From Lepus europaeus (taxonomy: Eukaryota > Chordata > Mammalia > Lagomorpha > Leporidae): 64,000 nucleotides of DNA. A model generated the notes under the pieces. The model did not search any database. It was not told where the DNA came from and saw only the letters and a list, made by a program, of their open reading frames with translations. Position numbers and translations under genes: made by a program. The stretch covers positions 121,082,275 to 121,146,274 of the forward strand of contig NC_084834.1 of the NCBI RefSeq assembly GCF_033115175.1, in the 5' to 3' direction. Numbering within the stretch: the first letter of the stretch is position 1; each line of letters begins with the position of its first letter. Below are positions 53,036 through 62,876 of this stretch, piece by piece.

Positions 53036-53300
53036 TAAAGATTTATCCTATTCATTTTAAAGGGAGAGGGAGGGAGGGAGGGAGGGAGAGAGAGAGAGAG
53101 AGAGAGAGAGAAATCTTCTATCCACTAGTTCACTCCCCAAATGGCTCCAACAGCCAGGGGTGGGCCGGGCTGAAGCCCGGAGCCAGGAACTCCATCAGGG
53201 TCTCCCACGTGGGTGGCAGGGATGCAGGTCCTTGGGCCATCACCTGCCGCTCCTCAGGCACATTAGTGGGGAGCTGGATTGGAAGTGGAGCCACCGGGCA
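53036..53300 (-). mobile_element. CSINE, truncated, with GGGA/GA tracts
   Basis: ATTTATCCTATTCATTTTAA start, purine tract at 53063-53110, and body to GAAGTGGAGCCACCGGG. The 5' end of the element is lost. Confidence 0.85.
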
Positions 53301-53549
53301 AGGTCCCGCACAGTCCATTTCTGATGAGGCTTGCGTCCGTGTCCTCCCTTGATTCCTCCACTTCTGTGCAGGAGGGGAGAGAGCGAGTGAGCCAGCCTCC
53401 CACTGTCCCCTCTTGTGAGGACATTCCTCCTCTGGGAGTCAGGGCCCCCCGCCTCTACAGCCCCTTCCTGTTGCAGGACAGCCACACTGCGGGCTAGGGC
53501 TGCCACGCTGGGATTTTGGTGGACACAGGCGCTCCTCTAACTACACTGA

Positions 53550-53875
53550 CCAAGACCCACTGCCTTCCACAAGGAATGTTCCTGCGCCTGGGATGCTCTG
53601 TCCCCAGGGCACTGAGGGGCTCGCCCCCTCACTGCTCCGAGGACATTGTCCATCTCTCCAGTCACTGCCACCGCCTCCCCACACCTGCATTTCCTGCCGC
53701 TGCAGGCCGTGCCATGCATGCCCATGCTTGCCTTTGCCCATTGTCCTTGCTAGCATGTCAGCCCTCTGGGGACCCAGAGTTTTGCCCGTCTTGTTTGCTA
53801 GAGGATCCTCAGCTGCCACAATAGGGCCTGGAACCTGGGGACCTGGGTGCATGTTTATGGAGTGAGTGCCGAATG
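53550..53875 (+). mobile_element. L2 LINE 3' end fragment
   Basis: CCTGCGCCTGGGATGCTCTG, CTCTGGGGACCCAGAGTTTTG and AGGGCCTGGAACCTGGGG are in L2 3' order. Confidence 0.55.
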
Positions 53876-55000
53876 TTAGCAGCAGGGGACAAAGGGGCCG
53901 AGCAGCAGCTGCTAAAGCACGCTATTGGGGAGGGGGCCATGAGTGCAGCAAACCCAACTGGAGAGCCCCTGGCCCTGGAGACACCCACTTGGGTAGGACG
54001 GACTGCCCCTCACTTGGGCTGATTTTCCCTTCTGGGACCCCTCTGCTGTGCGGCCTGGATGAAGTCACCCACGGCCAGTCCTGGACCAGCGGGAGCACCT
54101 CTCTGCACTGTCGGGGATCGACCAAGAGCCAGCTCCATGGAAGCTTCCCAGCACCGCCTGCTACAAGCCTCGGGCGGACAATCCAAACCACCTGGCAATC
54201 CTTGGTGTTGCTGGCTGCACCGAGACCTCACACCACCTCCTCACCCGCGTCACCTGTCCCCTTATGCGGTGGTCTTTCCCTCTCGGCAGGTGAGCCGAAC
54301 TCTGAGTTCACAGAGGCCATCCCGAGGCACCCAGGGCTGCACCTGCCCTCTGCTTTCGGCTAGTGGAGCCTGAGCAGGTGACTTGTATCTGCTGTCCCCT
54401 CCTGCCGGGAAGTTTGTCCCACACGTGGGCCTGCCACTCAGCCGCCCTGGTCGGCATGCCTGGGCCTCGAAGTTCTGTCTCGGGGTGAATTGTGTGCCCC
54501 CACCCAACATGCATCTGTTGAACTCTTAATCTCTAGCAGCTCAAGCCGCTGGCTGTTACAGAAGCCATCGTTAGCGTGGCCCTCATCCAGTGTGGCTGGG
54601 GGTGGGGGGTGGGGAATCCAGACACAGGCGAGGAGACAGGGAGAGTGCCAGGGGAGGCTGCTTGGCTCTGCCAGCCCTCGGAAGGGACCAACCCTGCCTC
54701 CCTCCCCATCGACCCTGGACTCCCGATTGTGAGACAGCCCACGTCGGCAGCCCTCGGCAAGCGATGTAGCCCATGCGAGGAGGGGACTTTACAGTTCCTG
54801 AGCCCTTGGCTCGGGGCCCTGACCCGCAGGTGCTCTGGGCTGGGTGCTCTGCCCACCCCAGGGAGTAAAGGAGGGAAGAGAGGCTCCGGCCCTGGTTCTG
54901 CTCTGTGGGGCAGCTGCACGGGGGCCAGAGGGAGAGGCGTAGCCGTGATTGGGGGACAACCCTGCAGGTGATGTGGCTCCCCGTCGGGCCTCGGATTGGC
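53876..55000. other. GC-rich intergenic DNA up to the gap
   Basis: No CSINE or coding motif is recognised. Open frames on both strands are short and overlap each other. Confidence 0.4.
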
Positions 55001-55200
55001 NNNNNNNNNNNNNNNNNNNNNNNNNNNNNNNNNNNNNNNNNNNNNNNNNNNNNNNNNNNNNNNNNNNNNNNNNNNNNNNNNNNNNNNNNNNNNNNNNNNN
55101 NNNNNNNNNNNNNNNNNNNNNNNNNNNNNNNNNNNNNNNNNNNNNNNNNNNNNNNNNNNNNNNNNNNNNNNNNNNNNNNNNNNNNNNNNNNNNNNNNNNN
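55001..55200. other. Assembly gap, 200 N
   Basis: Exactly 200 unknown bases, so the length is probably a placeholder or estimate. It lies directly against the 3' end of an L1 copy. Confidence 0.99.
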
Positions 55201-55607
55201 TAATTTTGTTAGAAAGCTTTTATTTAACAAATACAAACTTCATAGGTACAGCTTTAGGAATATAGTGGTTTTTCCCTGCATACCCTCCCTCCCACCCCCA
55301 CTCCCGTCCCACCTCCTACTCCTTCTCCCATCCCATCCTTCATTAAGATTCATTTTTAATTATCTTTATATACAGAAGACCAACTCTGTACTAAGTAAAG
55401 ATTTCATCAGTTTGCACCTACACACACACAAAGTTTAAAGTACTGTTTGAAGACTACTTTTACCATTAATTCTCATAGTACAACTCATTAAGGACAGAGA
55501 TCCTACATGGGGAGCAAGTGCACAATGACTCCTGTTGTTGATTTAACAATTGACACTCTTACGTATGATGTCAGTGATCACCCGAGGCTTTGGTCATGAG
55601 AGGACGC
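55201..55607 (-). mobile_element. Rabbit-type L1 3' end, truncated
   Basis: TTTATTTAACAAATACAAAC, TTCATAGGTACAGCTTTAGG, a C/T-rich polypyrimidine stretch, and TGACACTCTTACGTATGATG then GTGATCACCCGAGGCTTTGG correspond to the reversed 3' UTR of the rabbit L1 family. Only about 0.4 kb is present, so it is 5' truncated and inactive. Confidence 0.88.
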
Positions 55608-55639
55608 TGTTTGCCTCTTACCGGATATGGTAGCATGTG

Positions 55640-55664
55640 TGCGCGTGTGTGTGTGTGTGTGTAT
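55640..55664. repeat. TG microsatellite
   Basis: GTGTGCGCGTGTGTGTGTG run next to the L1 fragment. Confidence 0.9.
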
Positions 55665-55689
55665 ACTTTCTAATTGCAGGTCCTTTTCT

Positions 55690-55995
55690 AAGTGCTCTGT
55701 GTATTAATGTATTTAAGCCTGAAAGTACCGAGGTAGGTTCTAGTTCTGTCCATTTGATGGGAGAAACAAGCAGAGACGACCCAGTTTAGTTGCTCAAGAT
55801 CTCACAGCTCCCGAGTGCCATGGTCTCTCAGAAACCACGGAGTGAGCTAATGATCAGCAAACATGCTGTGAGATGCCGGCTTCCCGTTCTTTTCCTTCCT
55901 GTACCTCGGTACCTGCTCCAGGCGTACCTGGTGTATCCATTTATTTATTCATCTACCATGTATTTTTTGAGCACCGACCATGGGCCAGGAGCCTA
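55690..55995 (-). mobile_element. MIR-type and similar old remnant
   Basis: CCATTTGATGGGAGAAACAAG, GCTCAAGATCTCACAGCTCC and later GTATTTTTTGAGCACCGACC match the order of reversed MIR-age repeats. Confidence 0.5.
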
Positions 55996-56169
55996 GGGAG
56001 GGGTCGAAAGACACAAACTGCAGGTGCTGGGAGCAGGCATTTTGCTGGGGGCACCACCAGGACCACGAAACAGCCACAGCCCATTTCCGCGTCATGTCTT
56101 CCAGGGTTCAGTCCTGCCAACCCTTCTCAGCTCCATCCACGTGGATCCTCCCATGAGCTCTAGCAGCCT

Positions 56170-57260
56170 CTGAAGTTGAAATAATGCCACGGACTCCAGC
56201 TTCTACCTCTCCTGAAAATTCTGTTTCCATCTTTTCAATGAAAAAAATTAATACTTAACAGCTACTTTAACTTCTTCAAAAAAACCTCTGACCCTTCCCT
56301 CCCCACTCCCTATGCAAATCTTCTATGCCCATTTCCCCAGTCTTCACATCCAGTCTACCCACAAATCTGGTCAAGTTTACCTTCAAAATATGCCTCCAGT
56401 TTAAGCTATTTCTTTATCTCCAGCACCATTATCGTGGTCCAAGTCACCAAGACTCGGCTCTCTCTTCTGCCTTGGTCCCCAAGTTCTATTTCCAATGTAG
56501 CTGGAGTGATTCCTTCTAAAGGTTAGGTCAGGCCAGGCACTGTGGCACGGGAGCTGTCACCTGTGATGCTGGAATCCGTATTGAAGTGCTGCTCGGCTTC
56601 AAATCCAGCTCCCTGCTAGCGAGCCTGCGAAAGCAGTGGAGGATATGGGCCAAGTGCTTGAGTCACTGCTAGCCGCCTAAGAGACCCAGCTGGAGCTCTG
56701 GGCTCCTGGCTTTAGCTTGGCCCATCCCTGGCCATTGTGGTCATTTGGGGAGTGAACCAGCAGATGGAAGGTCCTTCTCTCTCTCTCTCTGCCACTTTCC
56801 CTTCAAACAAATAAAAACAAACAAGCGCAATGAGCAACTAGGGGCGAGGTCAGAGCAGGGATCCACCTGTAAGGCCTCTGGTGGCTCTGTCTTGCAGGGA
56901 GGGAGGTCCAACGCTCTCGCCCTGGTGGCCAAGGCCCTCCCTGATCCGGGCCTTCCTGCCCCTGTGTCTGCTTCCCTCTGTCACCCTGGCCCCTGGCTTC
57001 AGGGCCTCCACACTGCTGTCCCTCAGACCAGACTGCTGTCCCCAGACACCTGCACAACCACCCCCCCCCCCCTTTTGCTTCTTTGGGGTCCCTGCTCAGA
57101 ACACCTGAAGTGAGACACCATGTAAGAGAGCACCCCCACACACACACTGTGCTCCACCCGCCTTGGCTGACCCGCCATGCTTTCCACTCTGTGCGTTCAC
57201 TCCCTGTTCTTGCTGCAGCGGCTGCTCCAGGACGCCAGAGCTGTCCCATCTCTGCTGTAT
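56170..57260 (+). mobile_element. Probable L2 LINE remnant, split by a CSINE
   Basis: Pieces such as GTAGCTGGAGTGATTCCTTC before the CSINE, and GGCCAAGGCCCTCCCTGATC and GCGTTCACTCCCTGTTCTTGC after it, follow L2 3' order. The match is diverged. A C-run lies at 57060-57072. Confidence 0.5.
56529..56824 (+). mobile_element. CSINE, older type, diverged
   Basis: GGCCAGGCACTGTGGCACGG start and TTCAAACAAATAAAAAC tail. Confidence 0.88.
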
Positions 57261-57324
57261 CTCTAAGGCCCACGTCCACGCCGGGTGTACAGGATCCCCG
57301 CCATTGCTTGGAAGGACTGAGTCT

Positions 57325-57450
57325 TTCCACGTGCCACGTCATGGAAAATGCACCTTATGAGGAGTGGAGCCATGGAGTCCAAATACTTTTTTCCCACCAA
57401 AATGAACTTATCTTGGAAGGTGATTTCCCCCCACCTATTTTTGAAGCACG
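57325..57450. mobile_element. Diverged copy of the palindromic MITE-like element
   Basis: CGTCATGGAAAATGCACC, CACCAAAATGAACTTATC, and CCTATTTTTGAAGCACG. Confidence 0.45.
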
Positions 57451-57548
57451 CTTCTATCTGTAAGATATCAGCAGACGTAGTGCTGTGAGGAAGTGCGTAT
57501 CTTATTGCCAAAGTCTTGAGGCAAAAATCAACATTTCTGCCTAGTACC

Positions 57549-57830
57549 TTTACTTATTTATTTATCATTTGGGAGGTGTGTGTGCAGGTGCCTGTGTGTG
57601 CGCACACGTACACACACACATGCACACGCACACAGCTCCTTTCTGCTGGTTCACTTCCCAAATGCCTACAGTGAAGCCAAGAATGGAAATTAATTCAGGT
57701 CTCCCATGTGGGGTGGCAGCGACCCCGTTATCTGAGCTATCACTGCTGCCTCCTGGGTCTGCATTAGCAGGAAACGAGCCAGAAGCCAGAGGTGGGCATT
57801 GAACCCAGGCACTCCCATATGGATTACAGA
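57549..57830 (-). mobile_element. CSINE, old diverged, with TG/CA tract
   Basis: CTTTACTTATTTATTTATC start, TG/CA repeats at 57575-57632, GGTCTCCCATGTGGGG body and a CATTGAACCCAGGC end. Confidence 0.75.
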
Positions 57831-57832
57831 TG

Positions 57833-58164
57833 TCTTTTTTTTTTTTTTTGAATATGGATTTATTTGAAAGGTATGGTGACAGAGAGAAGAGAGAGATTGA
57901 GAAGCAGATTTTCAATGTGCTGGGTCAGTTCCCAAATGCCTGCAACAGGCAGACTTGGGGAGGCCAAAGCCAGGAGCCAGGAACTCCATCCTGGTCTTCC
58001 ACGTGGGTGCAGGGCCCAAGGACTCGAGCCATCTTCCAGTGCCTTCTCAGGTGCATAGCAGGTGCGGGGTCAGAAGTGGAGCAGCTGGGACTTGAATCGG
58101 TTCTCAGAAAGGCAACGTGGCATCGTAAGTAGCAGCTTAATCCACTGTGCCACAATGCTGGCAC
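57833..58164 (-). mobile_element. CSINE, older type
   Basis: T-run, ATGGATTTATTTGAAAGG, and CACTGTGCCACAATGCTGGC end. Confidence 0.92.
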
Positions 58165-58165
58165 G

Positions 58166-58484
58166 TTTTTTAAAGAGACTTATTTATTTTTTGAAAGATA
58201 GAGTTACAGAGAGAGAGAAGGAGAGACAGAGACATCTTCCATCTGCTGGTTCACCCCCACCCCCAAAAGGTTGCATTGGCTGGGGTGGGCTGGGAGCCAG
58301 GAACTTCTCCAAGGCCTCCTATGCGAGTAAGGGCCCAGGGACTTGGGCATCTTCCACTGCTTTCCCAGGTACATCATCAAGGGGCTGGATGGGAAGTGGA
58401 GCAGCCAGGACTTGAACCAGCGGCCTCATGGGATGCCAACCCCACAGGCTGCGTCCCAACCCTCCGTGCCACAGCGCCGGCCCC
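58166..58484 (-). mobile_element. CSINE, older type
   Basis: TTTTTAAAGAGACTTATTTA start and GTGCCACAGCGCCGGCCCC end. Third minus-strand copy in a row. Confidence 0.94.
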
Positions 58485-59887
58485 AACAATGTGGGCATCT
58501 TAGCCACTAGGTCAAGCACCCAGCCCTGCCTATTATTTATTATTATTAGCATTTCAGTAATTACAGGAAACAGTCACCCGTTCATTATTGGACACAGAGC
58601 AAGCAGGATTGGAGTTCCACTCTTTTTTTTTTTTTAGGTTAATGGCAGAGCATGCCATGAGTAATAAGTAAAACATGAGGAAATGGAACAATTGAATGGA
58701 AGAGAGTGGGAGTTAAACTTCCCTTCCTATAGGACTTACATCATGAAAAAACAAACCATGTCATTACTGTGCTTCCTACGCTACTTGGCGTGCTCAAGCC
58801 AGACGGCACAGAAATCCATTTCCTAGTGAAATCTACATTGTTCCATTCGGCATACAAAGAAGGGATCTCCTATGCGAGCAAACAGCAGGGTCCCCTATGC
58901 CGTCCACTGGGCCTTGAGTGGCCTTGTCGAGTGTCTCGGAAGTCTCTGGGAAGACCCGTGTGTCATCACGTTTGCTCCTCCGAGTGGCCTTGTCCACAGC
59001 ATTTTTGCCTGGGAACCTCATCTCTCCGTGCCATGGGATATATTTTCCCGACTAAAGTTGGTATCTACTTGCAGATTCTCCTAACCATGTGCTCAGTTCC
59101 AAAGGGATTTTGGCATCCAAGCTGTCTTACTCGCCATTCCCGCAGTTTCTTCACCTTGTTGCCGGGAGGGGGGGTTTCCGGAGGCCTCGCTCCTGCTCAC
59201 TCACCAAAGGTTCACTCAAAGCCTTGTCTGTGCTAGACCCAGGGCGAGGAGCTGTGCAAGCCAAGATCGGCTAAGACCCTGCGGCAGGCACCCCGCCCCG
59301 AGCCCGTGCTACCATCCTCTGCCTTCCAGCACACGTGAACCAGCTTCTTTTGCTTCTGTCTCTTGACCTGGTGACTGGGGTGCCCGTCGTTGGCCCCAAG
59401 CCCTGGTCTCTTCTTCTCAGTGGAACTCCACTTTTTGTAGGAGTCACGGGGCACAGGCTTGCTTGGGAGCAGGGACTGAAACGCCTGTGCAGGTGACTGG
59501 TTATACCCCAGCATTCTTGGAAACACCTGCAAGGCCATCGCATTTTCTTATGCATTTCCAAGAATGTGGGTTTTTCATTTTTGCTCTCAGAGAGGGAGTT
59601 CTCGGGATGAGGCGCTGTGGGGCAGGGCCCTGGGGACTTTGCCGACCACTGGGGAGTGAGCAGCTAGACACCCACACAGGTCATGCCACAATCCTGGTCT
59701 CGGTTTGCCCCTTTGCCCAGCAGGGACTGGTGTTACGTTAGCCAGTCTCAAGCCAGATATATGCTTGGGTCACCTGTGGGTGTTGCTAAGACGCAAATCC
59801 TGATTTTGTGGGTTGGCGGTGGGGCCTGGGATTCTGCACCTCTGTGCCCAAAAGGGTGAGAGGCCAGGGCACTCTGCACGTCTCTCT
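58485..59887. other. Intergenic, CSINE-free 1.4 kb
   Basis: Contains a T-run at 58622-58636 and an unassigned lysine-rich minus-strand open frame at 59538-59233. No conserved gene is recognised. Confidence 0.4.
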
Positions 59888-60202
59888 TTAAAAAAAAAAA
59901 GGATTTGTTTGTTGAAAGGCATAATGACAGGCAGGGAGAGAGAGAGAAAGCAGAGGTTTTCCATCTGCTGGCCCATTCCCAAATGACTGCAACTGGACCA
60001 GGCTGGAGCCAAGAGCCAGGAGCTCCATCCGGGTCTCCCACATGGGTGGCAGGGGCCCAAGCACTTGGACCATCTTCTGTTGCCTTCCCAGGTGCATTAG
60101 CAGGGAGCTAGATTGGAAGTGGAGGAGCCGGGATTAGAACCCCAATATGGGGTGTCGGCATGGCAAGTGGTGGCTAACCAGCTGTGCCAAAACATGGCCC
60201 CC
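59888..60202 (-). mobile_element. CSINE, older type
   Basis: TTAAAAAAAAAAGGATTTGTT start and CTGTGCCAAAACATGGCCCC end. Confidence 0.91.
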
Positions 60203-61276
60203 AGGACTCTGCTGTCTGTCCTGAGTGCCTGGGTGCTGGTCCAAGGCCCACAGTCTGAGTGGCAGGTGTGAGATCAGCGTTGTCCAGCGGAAAGGTAGTG
60301 AGAGCCGTATACTCACATGCAATGCACAATTCCTAGTAGCCACATGAAAAAGCAAAAATGAATAGGTAAAGTTAATAATGATTGCAATAATAAGGATCGT
60401 ATTTAACATGACTTAGCCCAAGTAGTGTTTTAACACGTCACGGAGAATTGTGAGTGAGGCCTTCTGCCTCCTTCTCCCATAGTCGGTCATCTCAGTCCTG
60501 TGAGTACGAACATTCACAACATGCCTGGGTGTGGACCGGCCACAATCCCAGGGCTCAGTACTCCCTTTTAGAGGCACATCAGCTGGACACCTGGGTCATT
60601 CCAGGCGGGACCCCCTCCCACTCCCACCGCCCATGTCCACTTTGCCGTCCAAACAGGCTGCTGCCTCCAGGTGGCGCTGATGTCCTGTGTTTGCTCTCAG
60701 GAACCCTATTACTGGATTAGTGAGCGAACTGCTCAGAGGCCACTCATTTATTTACTGGGTCATTACTCCCTTCATTCTTTCACTTCACAATTCTTGTTTC
60801 CAGGATCTACTAACAAGTATATTGTATTTCTTGTATCTTGTTCACAACTAGGGCCTAGTGACATCAAAGTAAATTATGGAAGGGCATCCTAAAGTCATTG
60901 CCATTCATTATGGTGGTGGTTATATAAGTTTGCTTTCTGACTATACAATATTTTTAGATAGGGGATGGTGATCTGCTGGTTAATAAAGCAACGCAGAAAT
61001 GGGAAAATTGCTGGTGGGAGATGCCGGATTTAAATAACATTTTGTCTGTTGTTAAAGAGGAGGAAATATCACCTCTTTAATTTTTCCCAATTTAGGAAGA
61101 CTAGTGCTTTGCATTCATGGTTGTTATGTTGCAATTTCTGAAAAGGAAGTGATGAATACAAAAATTAACCAGTTCCAAATCTAATTTTGCCTATATGCTG
61201 GCCACACTATACCAGGAAAATCACATTTTCTGGAAGAATAATCTTAGTATTCAGACTTAGTTTTTTCTTTCTTCTT
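60203..61276. other. Intergenic with one CTCF-like motif
   Basis: Mixed sequence, AT-rich from 60730. Open frames are short. Confidence 0.4.
60664..60677 (+). promoter_or_regulatory. CTCF-like binding motif
   Basis: CCTCCAGGTGGCGC followed by T agrees with the core CTCF consensus at nearly every position. Function is inferred from sequence only. Confidence 0.5.
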
Positions 61277-61624
61277 TTTTTTTTTTTAAAGATTTATGTT
61301 ATTTATTTGAAAGGAAGAATTTCAGAGACAGAAAAGGAGAGAGAGAGAGAGAGAGAGAGAGAGGGAAACTGGTTCACTCCCCAAATGGCTGCAATGGCTG
61401 GGGCTGGACCAGGCTGAAGCCAGGTGCCAGAGCTTCTTCTGGGTCTCCAACATGGGTGCAGGGGCCCAAGGACTTGGGTCATCTTCCACTGCTTTCCTGG
61501 GTGCATTAGCAGGGAGCTGGATCAGAAGTGGGGCAGCGGGGACTGGAACTGGCCCCCATAGGGGATGTCGGCGCTGCAGGTGGCAGCCTACCTGTTATTC
61601 TATGGCGCCGCACCCCCCCCCCCC
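61277..61624 (-). mobile_element. CSINE, older type, with GA tract
   Basis: T-run, AAAGATTTATGTTATTTATTT, GA repeat at 61338-61363, GGCGCCGCACCCCC end, then a C-run. Confidence 0.92.
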
Positions 61625-61859
61625 AGCCTTAGTTTTAAGAAAACGTGTCCAAATGTATTGTGATTGTGTCCTATGTTAACATCAGGCGCCCCGCGTGAGA
61701 GTGCGTGGAAATTCTGTCCCATCTTTGCAGCTTTTTAGTAAGTTTAAAACTATTCCTAAACAAAACATCTAGTTTCAAAAGAGAAGGCCCAATGTCCAGG
61801 TTTTAAAAAGCCTGATGCGATTTCTTTCGCCTGAGGGTTCCTGTGATGACAACCTACAA

Positions 61860-61873
61860 CCTGCAGGGGGCAG
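61860..61873 (+). promoter_or_regulatory. Second CTCF-like binding motif
   Basis: CCTGCAGGGGGCAG fits the CTCF core and has the same orientation as the motif 1.2 kb to its left. Confidence 0.4.
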
Positions 61874-62055
61874 TCTGCAGGACCTGTGAGGGCTGAGCCT
61901 GGCCTCAGTGGGGCCAGGCTGTGAGCTGGGCCTGAGCCCCTCACCTGTTCTGTCCTTCCTTCCTGCCTCCAGCAGACGGGACAGGAAATCCCGGAGTGAA
62001 TGTATTGGTCAGGTTCATGACAAGATTGCATGAGAAGCCAATGTCCCAAGTCCTC

Positions 62056-62876
62056 CCACGTAACACACACACACACACACAGTTCCTAGTAGATACCTTT
62101 TGGACAGGTATGACACAAAATTATGTGTAGGGGTATGTGTGTGTGTGTCCACACGCGTGTGTAAGTGTGTGTGTGCTTGCATGTGGGTATGGGTTTCTAT
62201 GCACGTGTGTATACACACATGTATATGTATGCATATTGACATGTGTATTTGTGCCTGTGTGCATGTGTGTATTCACATGTGTATGTATGTATATGTATGT
62301 ATATACGTGCACATGGGACTTGTGTGTGTCCACACGCATGTGTATGTGTGTGCCTGCATGTGTCTGTGTGTATGGGTATGTGTGTCTATGCACACACATG
62401 TATATGTATACACGTTTGCATTTGCACCTGTGTACATGTATTCACATGTGTATGTGTGTATGTATGTGCACATGGGACTTGTGTGTGTCCACACGCATGT
62501 GTATGTGTGTGCCTGCATGTGTCTGTGTGTATGGGTATGTGTGTCTATGCACATGTATGCACACACATGTATATGTATGCATGTTCACATGTGTATTTGT
62601 GTCCGTGTACACGTGTGTATTTGCATGTGTATGTGTGTATGAGTATGTGTGTATGCATGTGCACATGGGACTTGTGTGTGTCCACACACATGTGTATGTG
62701 TGTGCCTGCCCGTGTCTGTGTCTGGGTATGTGTGTCTATGCACATGCACGTACACACATGTATATGTATGCACGTTCATGTGTGTATTTGTGTCTGTGTA
62801 CATGTGTGCATTCACATGTGTGTGTGTGTATGCATGTGGGATTTATTTGTGTGTGTGTGTGTGTGTGTTGGAGCTG
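62056..62876. repeat. TG-rich array with four higher-order copies
   Basis: Purine-pyrimidine alternating DNA built from TGTGTATG and GCACATG-type words. A landmark TGTGTGTCCACAC recurs around 62148, 62329, 62486 and 62681, giving spacings of 181, 157 and 195 bases. Three copies share GCACATGGGACTTGTGTG. Cys/Val/His-rich open frames on both strands are by-products of the repeat. Confidence 0.93.

Noticed and set aside
54583..55438. Open frames of 177-217 codons across the N run
   Set aside because: They exist only because N codons were read as open; half of each is gap.
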